Shown here: positions 5,841 through 10,828 of the stretch, in pieces | Position numbering within the stretch: the stretch's first letter is position 1 | How the letters are laid out: the number at the start of each line of letters is the position of its first letter | DNA from: Candidatus Dadabacteria bacterium | Lineage (GTDB): Bacteria; Desulfobacterota_D; UBA1144; Nemesobacterales; CSP1-2 | NCBI GenBank assembly: GCA_022615255.1 | Contig: JAKEHC010000092.1 | Coordinates: 1 to 10,828 of the forward strand | Reading direction: 5' to 3' | DNA: 10,828 nucleotides | Notes under the pieces: generated by a model | What the model was told of the DNA's origin: nothing | The model's database searches: none | What the model saw: the letters and a program-made list of their open reading frames with translations, nothing else | Program-made: the position numbers and the translations under genes

Positions 5841-6257
5841 ACAATTGGAGAAAGCCTCCTTTCTGCATACGAGGAGTTTGTAGAAACTAGAGATACACGA
5901 ACAATCGAGCAATACATTAAAAAGGCGCGGTCAGATGAGGAGATAACCTTTGTTGTGGAACTCCCGAGAAGGGTAGAGGGGGATGTGAGAATTCAACTTG
6001 GAAGACCTGTCGAATATCTGGTTTCGTCCTTGAGGGACATTGCCCCCTGTGAATTTCCCTATTTAGCAAGAAGGCTGTCTGGTTTTATTCAAACGATAAA
6101 CACCGTTAATAAGGGTGCGACAATCCATCTTGTTCTATCCATGCCAGTTGTCTTGGGATTTCAAATCGGGCAACATGTAGGGCTTTCGCATTACGATATA
6201 CAACTTTATCATTTTGAGAAAGGTGGATACGTTAAAGTGCCTTCGGTTAAAAGGTGA
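5841..6257 (+). pseudogene. C-terminal fragment of a SAVED-domain protein
   Basis: SAVED domains bind cyclic oligonucleotides and switch on fused effector domains in CBASS and type III CRISPR immunity. The frame is open from 5841, just after an in-frame TGA, to the stop at 6255-6257 (138 codons). Its last part fits the SAVED core: IHLVLSMPVVLGFQIGQHVG matches the 'hydrophobic strand, P, A/G-F-x-(L/I)-G-Q' pattern, and IQLYHFEKGGYVKVP matches the final 'hQLYxFxxxxYxPV' strand. Upstream is TFVVELPRRVEGDVRIQLGR. No effector domain, start codon with ribosome-binding site, or complete domain is present, so this is a truncated relic. An internal GTG at 5955 would give only 100 residues. Position between a dead array and cas4/cas2 scraps supports a type III CRISPR origin. 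The family call is by pattern only. Confidence 0.62.
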
Positions 6258-6262
6258 TAAGG

Positions 6263-6290
6263 GTAGAGACATGCCATGGCATGTCTCTGC
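6263..6290. repeat. 28-bp palindromic element, family copy B
   Basis: GTAGAGACATGCCA (6263-6276) is followed directly by its inverted complement TGGCATGTCTCTGC (6277-6290), differing at one pair (T/G). It fills the gap between the SAVED remnant stop (6257) and the cas4 remnant start (6310). The outer arms match copies A (3771) and C (10702). Confidence 0.88.
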
Positions 6291-6309
6291 AATATCTAGG
6301 TAAATGTTA

Positions 6310-6480
6310 ATGTGGGATGAGCTTCTTTCTGTATCATTAGTCTCAGAAATCGTTTTCTGTCCTCGAAACTTCTACTACCGCGCATGCGAGGGGGTAGAGG
6401 GAACGAATAAATTTCTTCTTGAAGGTGTGCTTCGGGATAATAACTTTAAAGAGAAATTTGGTGGAATGTATAGCGGATAA
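6310..6480 (+). pseudogene. cas4: Cas4 N-terminal remnant (possibly of a Cas4-Cas1 fusion)
   Basis: Cas4 is an iron-sulphur PD-(D/E)XK nuclease that trims prespacers for Cas1-Cas2 integration. The frame from ATG 6310 (an in-frame ATG also at 6304) gives MWDELLSVSLVSEIVFCPRN, FYYRACEGVEG and KFLLEGVLRD. This matches the Cas4 opening 'hhpVSxhxEYxFCPRxFYY...EG...LEGxxxH', with C17 as the first of the four cluster cysteines. After about residue 45 the similarity ends. The frame then runs through the junction with cas2 sequence in the wrong phase and stops at 6478-6480. The nuclease core and the three distal cysteines are missing, so it cannot be active. AGG at 6298-6300 is a plausible ribosome-binding site. 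Confidence 0.72.
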
Positions 6481-6589
6481 AGAAGAAGACAGTATAATCT
6501 ACTATGAGCTTTGTCTTAGGTGCAGTGATAGGATGGTAAGAGTCGGAAAAAGAAAAAGGGTTGTTCTCGACGACGTGGTTGTAGTTTAG
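6443..6589 (+). pseudogene. cas2: Cas2 C-terminal remnant
   Basis: Cas2 is the small dimeric scaffold of the Cas1-Cas2 spacer integrase. In the frame ending at TAG 6587-6589 the sequence reads TLKRNLVECIADKEEDSIIY, YELCLRCSDRMV, then RVGKRKRVVLDDVVVV. This follows the family end 'LxxLIDxEEDSVRhYxLCxxCxxKhxVhGxxxxxxxxxVYIV' through the last helix, the dimer-interface strand and the C terminus. The first half of Cas2, with its catalytic-site aspartate, is absent. The remnant overlaps the tail of the cas4 fragment in another frame (6443-6480), which marks the deletion junction. Cas1, normally between or fused to Cas4, is completely missing. Confidence 0.7.
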
Positions 6590-6802
6590 AGTCAAGCAGT
6601 ATTGAAGTTGTTCACTGTCTTGAAATCATTATAATCTTTTTATATGTTCGACCTTAACGGTTAATCTCCGCTCTCAGACCTATACCACTTTCAGGTTGAT
6701 TTGCAGAGGTGGTTGGTTTATGTTATCTCCAATAAATTATTGTAAATGAGATAGGCTTGAGTCAGGATTTTATTAAGACTCTATTATTGATTGGAGAAAA
6801 CT

Positions 6803-7774
6803 ATGGAATATAGAAGGCTTGGTAATTCTGATTTAAGTCTATCGGTTATAGGATTTGGATGTTGGGCGATGGGTGGAAGTTGGGGGAAAACGGATGATAG
6901 GGAATCAATTGCCGCCGCAAGGCGCGCGCTAGACTTAGGCATTAATTTTTTTGATACTGCCGACATCTATGGGTTTGGGCACTCGGAGAAGGTTCTTGCC
7001 GAGGCTCTTGGTCCCAGAAGAAAGGATGTTGTTATAGGGACTAAGGCAGGGCTTGCCTGGGATGAGCACGGCTGCATGTTTCGCTCAAGCACAAAATATC
7101 ATATCATGAACGCAGTTGAGGCGAGCTTGAAACGACTTAAAACAGATTATATAGACCTATATCAGATCCACTGGCCTGATTACCATACGCCTTTTGAGAT
7201 TACGATGAGGACAATGGATGAATTAGTAAAATCAGGCAAGGTTCGCTACGTCGGTGTTTCAAATTTTACAGTAAAGCAGATGAAAGAATGTATGAAGATA
7301 AAGCCTATCCACTCGCTTCAACCCCCGTACAATATGCTCATGAGGGGTATTGAAAAGGACTCACTTCCTTTTTGCCTGAAAAGCGGTATCGGCGTTGTCG
7401 CTTACGGTCCGCTTGCTTATGGACTATTGACGGGGAAATTTACAAAAGATACAAGCTTTCCCAAAGACGATTGGCGCTCAGGAGAGCTTTTCCCTGACCC
7501 TGGCGATTGGCAAGAACATATTGATCTATTTCACGGAAAACAATTTAGAAGAAATCTACAAATCGTTGAGAAGCTGAAGAAGGTTGCTAATAGGCTTGGA
7601 AAATCTGTAGGTCAGTTGGCAATCGCCTGGGTTTTATCTAACCCTGCCATAACATCGGCGATAGTCGGCGCGAAACGCCCCTCGCAACTCGAAGAGAATG
7701 TCGGAGGCGTTGATTTGAGGCTTGCTAAACAGGATCTCAGAGAGATTGATGAAATTCTAACTAAGACTTCTTGA
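6803..7774 (+). CDS. Aldo/keto reductase family oxidoreductase
   Basis: The 323-residue cytoplasmic protein is a typical NADPH-dependent (alpha/beta)8-barrel aldo/keto reductase, which reduces aldehydes or ketones to alcohols. It starts MEYRRLGNSDLSLSVIGFGC, the usual opening of the bacterial AKR subgroup. The catalytic tetrad is complete: D51 and Y56 in FFDTADIYGFG, K81 in VIGTKAG, and H123 in YQIHWPD. The strand GKVRYVGVSNF and the cofactor segment SAIVGAKRPSQLEENVG near the C terminus are also present. Length is normal. The start is ATG 6803 because GGAG sits at 6793-6796; a TTG at 6791 lies in that ribosome-binding site and is rejected. It stands alone, flanked upstream by the dead CRISPR locus and downstream by a 119-base gap, so the substrate cannot be inferred. 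Confidence 0.95.
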   Translation: MEYRRLGNSDLSLSVIGFGCWAMGGSWGKTDDRESIAAARRALDLGINFFDTADIYGFGHSEKVLAEALGPRRKDVVIGTKAGLAWDEHGCMFRSSTKYHIMNAVEASLKRLKTDYIDLYQIHWPDYHTPFEITMRTMDELVKSGKVRYVGVSNFTVKQMKECMKIKPIHSLQPPYNMLMRGIEKDSLPFCLKSGIGVVAYGPLAYGLLTGKFTKDTSFPKDDWRSGELFPDPGDWQEHIDLFHGKQFRRNLQIVEKLKKVANRLGKSVGQLAIAWVLSNPAITSAIVGAKRPSQLEENVGGVDLRLAKQDLREIDEILTKTS

Positions 7775-7893
7775 GGGATTGTTGAGAGCTGCGTGGCTTT
7801 CATGCACCACCGATATAAGGCTGAGTTGAGATTCTTCAAAATTTTGCCTTCATCGTTTTTTATAGACGCTAAATACCCTGAGGAGGTTTGAAT

Positions 7894-8355
7894 ATGAGGA
7901 ACTCAGAGAAGAAACTACCAAACGACCTTATTGGTGCTGCTGGAGTTCACTTTGTAGTGTCAGAGCTTACTCTACGAGGTTTAATTGCATTGCCAACAAT
8001 TCGCAATACGCCAGGTATAGATGTCCTTGTTAGTGAGCCTGACGGTAGTGCTCAAGCGAGTCTACAGGTCAAAACATCTCTGAAAAATGTTAACTTTTGG
8101 CCAACTTCTAAACCTGAAAAATGTCTTATAGGGCCACGTAGTTTTTATGTTTTCCTAAGGTATATTTCACCAGAAAAGAGATTTGAAGCATTTTTGGAGA
8201 GCGGCGAAAGAGTTGCAAGACAGGTTAGAAGAAATCTAGAGGAATATGAGAGATTGGGACGCAGAGAATTTCCATATTGGGCACTGCCTTCTAATAATGA
8301 AGGGATACAGCAACTTAGCGAAAGATGGAAAACATGGCGTCCCCCTGCAATTTGA
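7894..8355 (+). CDS. Small PD-(D/E)XK-type nuclease-like protein
   Basis: The 153-residue protein shows the core of PD-(D/E)XK nuclease-like families (DUF4365-like or group I intron-type endonucleases): a helix GAAGVHFVVSELTLRGL (E24), then RNTPGIDVLV with D43, and the SLQVKTS strand with Q58 and K60, giving the D...(Q)xK half-motif. A later FYVFLRY strand and EFPYWALPS are also typical. This fold is shared by restriction, repair and resolvase enzymes; the actual target is unknown. The start is ATG 7894 because a perfect AGGAGG (7881-7886) lies seven bases upstream; the TTG at 7888 is too close. The SIMPL gene begins 44 bases downstream with its own ribosome-binding site. No methyltransferase or other restriction partner is visible. 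Confidence 0.6.
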   Translation: MRNSEKKLPNDLIGAAGVHFVVSELTLRGLIALPTIRNTPGIDVLVSEPDGSAQASLQVKTSLKNVNFWPTSKPEKCLIGPRSFYVFLRYISPEKRFEAFLESGERVARQVRRNLEEYERLGRREFPYWALPSNNEGIQQLSERWKTWRPPAI

Positions 8356-8399
8356 GATAGAGAAATCAAAAAGATTATTACGATAAAGGAGAAACCATA

Positions 8400-9122
8400 A
8401 TGTCAAAGTACATTAATTTTCTAAAGGGTATTTTTCTTCTGTCTATAGTACTGCTTAGTAGCTGGGCATATGCCCAATCTGACAAGTATGAGAAAAATAC
8501 ACTCGAGGTGACAGGGAGGGGGGAGATAAAAATAAAACCTGATACGGCTTATCTCAGGCTTTCTGTTGAGACCACGGCAAAGAAGGCATCAGATGCTGTT
8601 AAAGAGAATGCCGAGAAAATGAAAACGGTAATAGATAAGCTCAAATCCCAAATAGGCAAGGGTGATAAGATTTCAACCACAGGGTATCAGTTGTATCCGT
8701 TATACGATTACAATGATAAGACAAAAAAGACTGAGTTAACCGGATATAGAGCCACTAACGAGGTAGTTGTTGAGACTAAAAATTTGAATGACCTCGGAAA
8801 GCTTATTGATTCTGCAACTCAGGTTGGCGCAAACAGAATTGAGAATTTGAGCTTTGGCAGTGATAAAAAAGAACAGTACAGAAAGGAGGCTTTAGCCAAA
8901 GCCGTAAAGGATGCAAAAGAAACCGCGGAAATCGTTGCCGGAGCATCTGGGCTGAAGATAGTAAAGATTCTTAAAATCTCGCCTTCTTATGAAATTCCAG
9001 TGCCGGTATATAGAGACTTTGGCGCTCAGAAATTAGCCGCTATGGAGGCGGCTCCAACCCCAATTGAGCCAGGTGAGCTTACTGTAAGCGCTACAGTCAA
9101 TGTAGTGTATGAGATACAGTGA
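8400..9122 (+). CDS. Secreted SIMPL-domain (DUF541) protein, YggE-like
   Basis: The 240-residue protein has a signal peptide (hydrophobic segment about residues 9-22, cleavage after A-Y-A at 23-25) and then the SIMPL domain: LEVTGRGEIKIKPDTAYLRL at the start of the mature protein, the repeating helix AVKENAEKMKTVIDKL, the ISTTGYQLYPLYDY strand, YRATNEVVVETKNL, the helix EALAKAVKDAKETAEIVAG, and a last strand ELTVSATVNVVYEI. Members such as E. coli YggE and Brucella BP26 are periplasmic or outer-membrane proteins that form oligomeric rings or channels, and YggE has been linked to oxidative-stress tolerance. Length is normal. AAAGGAG at 8385-8391, eight bases before the ATG, fixes the start. 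It may be co-transcribed with the preceding small gene. Confidence 0.93.
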   Translation: MSKYINFLKGIFLLSIVLLSSWAYAQSDKYEKNTLEVTGRGEIKIKPDTAYLRLSVETTAKKASDAVKENAEKMKTVIDKLKSQIGKGDKISTTGYQLYPLYDYNDKTKKTELTGYRATNEVVVETKNLNDLGKLIDSATQVGANRIENLSFGSDKKEQYRKEALAKAVKDAKETAEIVAGASGLKIVKILKISPSYEIPVPVYRDFGAQKLAAMEAAPTPIEPGELTVSATVNVVYEIQ

Positions 9123-9130
9123 AATTTATA

Positions 9131-9202
9131 GTTAGCCACGGCGGTTACAGAGAGGATTTGCTAAGAGACATTCTTTAAGCTCTGTGTTCTCTGTTGCCAA
9201 AT
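9131..9202. repeat. Imperfect inverted repeat rich in CTCTGTGTT
   Basis: The left arm GTTAGCCACGGCGGTTACAG plus AGAG (9131-9154) is the approximate inverted complement of the right arm GCTCTGTGTTCTCTGTTGCC plus AAAT (9179-9202), with a 24-base loop. It fills most of the gap between the convergent SIMPL and DUF971 genes. The words resemble a widely scattered 'TTAGCCACAGAG / CTCTGTGTTCTCTGTGG' intergenic repeat (recalled, not searched). It may serve as a shared transcription-end structure. Confidence 0.55.
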
Positions 9203-9207
9203 AGGTT

Positions 9208-9555
9208 TTAATTGGGCTTGCACTTTTCACAGGTGCATCGCCTTCTTAAAAACTCAAAAGGATATATTCCTGTTTCATGGCCGTCATTCCATTTAAACCT
9301 GATTGCATAAAGTCCTACCGGATCAATTCTATCAGGTTTTATCTGTAGATTCTTTAAGGGCGTTTCAAGAGGAATGATGCGTTTAAAAGGTGTTTTACCC
9401 TTCTTACCCCTTTCGCCAGATTGTCTAAGCTCGTTGCATGTAGCACATGGGCATAGCTGCCTCAGTTCTTCATAAAGGTATATGCTTTCGTGCTCATCTT
9501 CCCAGATAATCATGAGCGCTGAATCACTGAATTCAAGGACCTCTTTTGGTTTCAC
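9208..9555 (-). CDS. DUF971 / gamma-butyrobetaine hydroxylase-like N-terminal domain zinc protein
   Basis: The 115-residue protein is a complete GBBH-like N-terminal (DUF971) domain. Two pseudo-symmetric strands carry the marks ALMIIWEDEHESIYLYEELR and AIRFKWNDGHETGIYPFEFL. The zinc ligands expected from the human butyrobetaine hydroxylase N-domain are visible as C35, C37, C40 (CPCATC) and H93. A second cysteine trio, C107, C109, C112 (CTCEKC), closes the protein and could bind another metal. Bacterial DUF971 proteins often lie near iron-sulphur or apbC/mrp genes, but their role is not settled. The start is GTG 9555; AAGGTG inside the end of the upstream gene is the probable ribosome-binding site. 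Only two bases separate it from that gene, so the two form an operon. Confidence 0.9.
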   Translation of the reverse strand: MKPKEVLEFSDSALMIIWEDEHESIYLYEELRQLCPCATCNELRQSGERGKKGKTPFKRIIPLETPLKNLQIKPDRIDPVGLYAIRFKWNDGHETGIYPFEFLRRRCTCEKCKPN

Positions 9556-9557
9556 GT

Positions 9558-10589
9558 TTAATGATTCACCTTATCCTTGTAAATTTTAATGGCATGTGCA
9601 GCATGGGTAAGAGTAGAAACCTCTTTTGAAAATTTATGAAAGTATTCGACTATAACCCTAGCTGTTACATTTGCTATACGATTAACCCAATCTTGAGACA
9701 GTGTTTTGGGAGGCAAATACTGTATGAGCCAGTCAAGGGTATGCCCCGTAGCATAAAGGATTTCTCTCGGTTTTAGAAATATGACTCCTATAAGCTGTTC
9801 CATGGCTAATTTGAAATCTTTTAGATTTCTTGGAATCGGGTTTGACTTGAACCACAAGCGGGGAATAGACCCATCTTCTCGCTGTAGCTTTTTCACGAGC
9901 TGGATTCCTGTCTCGAGCCTTTCATATGCCTCCCTCCATGGGCTTCGTAGCATATGGGGAGTAATTCCAGTATTTTCAATATATCTTGTTAAGGCAACCG
10001 CGATACCCTCCATGACATGTGTTCCAAAGCATGAGCCATACCCCAATTCCAGTTCATTTGTATATGCTACTATATCCTCGATACTGACTTCTTCTCCATT
10101 AATATTCTTCCATGAACCCATAGGCAGGTACCTTGCAAAGGAGGTAAGTACCCAACTAGGTTCTTCCTTAATTTCTCTCAATTTATTTGGAAAGGTATGA
10201 AGCATTGCCCTTTTGAGCGCCTTTCTTAGCGGATATTCATTCCCAAGATTGGTGACTACTTTAGTAGAATCCAGGTCAATACCTATTGTAGAAAACTCTC
10301 CAAGAAATAGATTTTGGTGTATCTCAGCTTCCAATCCATTTTCTTTTTCTATGAAATAGGGATAACCACTTTTGTCCTCCCTTACTATGCCTCCCTTAAT
10401 CGGATACCACTCCACGTTTGTTCCATGAAGTAGAAAATCCAGGGCATTAATTTTATTATCCCAAGGGTCTCTGATTTTGAAATCAGTTCCGTTCGCTAAA
10501 ATGCCGTGCTGAATTTCCCAAGGATGGTGGCTAGTAGTCAGATCGAGTTCTTTAACTAGATCTATGGCTTTATCTATATAACTGGTCAT
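9558..10589 (-). CDS. Uncharacterised protein, probable alpha/alpha-toroid fold
   Basis: I do not recognise a characterised family for this 343-residue, signal-free protein. It is largely helical and has several striking polar motifs: WEIQHGILANG (24-34), KINALDFLLHG (46-56), LEAEIHQNLFLG (87-98), GYGSCFGTHVMEG (183-195, C187 and H191), REDGSIPRLWF (237-247), ATGHTLDWL (280-288) and LTHAAHAIKIY (327-337). The regular spacing of helices with His residues, and the QREDGS element reminiscent of the Q-x-D-G-S repeats in prenyltransferase and terpene-cyclase toroids, suggest an alpha/alpha-barrel, possibly an enzyme. I recall similar WEIxHGILA(Y/F)G proteins annotated as hypothetical in Planctomycetes. 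The start is ATG 10589 with a poor ribosome-binding site. It is followed after two bases by the DUF971 gene, with which it should be co-transcribed. Confidence 0.8.
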   Translation of the reverse strand: MTSYIDKAIDLVKELDLTTSHHPWEIQHGILANGTDFKIRDPWDNKINALDFLLHGTNVEWYPIKGGIVREDKSGYPYFIEKENGLEAEIHQNLFLGEFSTIGIDLDSTKVVTNLGNEYPLRKALKRAMLHTFPNKLREIKEEPSWVLTSFARYLPMGSWKNINGEEVSIEDIVAYTNELELGYGSCFGTHVMEGIAVALTRYIENTGITPHMLRSPWREAYERLETGIQLVKKLQREDGSIPRLWFKSNPIPRNLKDFKLAMEQLIGVIFLKPREILYATGHTLDWLIQYLPPKTLSQDWVNRIANVTARVIVEYFHKFSKEVSTLTHAAHAIKIYKDKVNH

Positions 10590-10701
10590 CGTTATTTAAT
10601 TTGCGGCTTTTTAGGAATAAAGTAAAGATTGAACATAAAGGATATCCTTATTATTCTATTATGCTCTTAAATCCTTCGGTATTTTAATTATCAAATTCTC
10701 C

Positions 10702-10730
10702 GTAGAGACGACCCGGTGGGTCGTCTCTAC
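10702..10730. repeat. 29-bp palindromic element, family copy C
   Basis: GTAGAGACGACCC (10702-10714) and GGGTCGTCTCTAC (10718-10730) form a perfect 13-bp stem with a GGT loop. The outer eight bases of each arm equal those of copy B except for one position, while the core differs completely but remains self-complementary. It lies in the noncoding stretch upstream of the minus-strand pair. Confidence 0.9.
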
Positions 10731-10828
10731 AGTAGGGTTCACATTAAACTGTCATAGTGGTACATTCACCTTCACCCAATTTAATTGATCTTAAGAGCAA
10801 GAGAGCTTTTTAACTTATTGGTTTAACC

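Noticed and set aside
5752..5883. Frame starting MPKALIVSL, resembling the first strand of CARF-type proteins, then GRPWDTLSHILVDEQ after an in-frame stop
   Set aside because: It may be the eroded beginning of the SAVED protein, but the match is only nine residues, a stop and a frameshift separate it from the SAVED frame, and there is no ribosome-binding site. Too weak to call.
6590..6790. Short open frames such as SPLSDLYHFQVDLQRWLVYV after the cas2 remnant
   Set aside because: I looked for more cas fragments (cas1, cas6) here, but no stretch matches a family well enough to name.
9781..10200. A 139-residue plus-strand open frame
   Set aside because: It lies antisense to the well-supported 343-residue gene, has no ribosome-binding site and no recognisable protein pattern.
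10638..10649. A 12-bp perfect palindrome AAGGATATCCTT upstream of the minus-strand pair
   Set aside because: It could be an operator, but there is no second copy, no regulator gene nearby and no clear promoter to place it against.

Overview
The window comes from a bacterium that looks like an uncultured, Gram-negative-type lineage. It has a GroEL chaperonin, a lipoprotein with a lipobox, a periplasmic SIMPL protein, bacterial ribosome-binding sites and moderate base composition. The sequence does not fix the phylum. Dispersed intergenic palindromes and remains of a CRISPR-Cas locus show a genome shaped by mobile and decaying DNA.

Layout. Positions 2-748 hold the C-terminal half of groL, followed by a strong terminator. 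Positions 913-2651 are a two-gene operon for the DNA-end nuclease NurA and a stand-alone HAS-barrel protein. The HerA ATPase normally expected with this pair is absent. A BtrH/DUF4872 protein converges on it (2657-3661, minus). Next come a repeat-rich gap and a promoter for a lipoprotein with a zinc-protease motif (4079-4666). A HicBA toxin-antitoxin pair follows on the minus strand. Its hicA has an in-frame stop at codon 57; hicB is intact.

Positions 5166-6589 are the most unusual part: a dead CRISPR-Cas locus with no intact gene. It contains six progressively degenerate 37-nt CRISPR repeats at a 74-76 nt period, the C-terminal part of a SAVED-domain (cyclic-oligonucleotide sensor) protein, the first ~45 residues of Cas4, and the last ~48 residues of Cas2. 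Cas4 and Cas2 are joined by a deletion that removed all of cas1. The order array - SAVED - cas4 - (cas1) - cas2, all on the plus strand, points to a former CRISPR system with second-messenger signalling, probably type III.

The right part is ordinary accessory and housekeeping sequence: an aldo/keto reductase (6803-7774), a small PD-(D/E)XK-type nuclease-like protein (7894-8355), a secreted SIMPL/DUF541 protein (8400-9122), and a minus-strand pair with a 2-bp gap. That pair is a 343-residue uncharacterised protein followed by a DUF971 zinc protein. Three 28-29 bp palindromes of one family (3771, 6263, 10702) and two copies of another short repeat (3745, 5681) lie between genes. The gaps at 6590-6802, 7775-7893 and 10590-10828 hold nothing further that I recognise apart from the 10702 palindrome and a 12-bp palindrome at 10638-10649.
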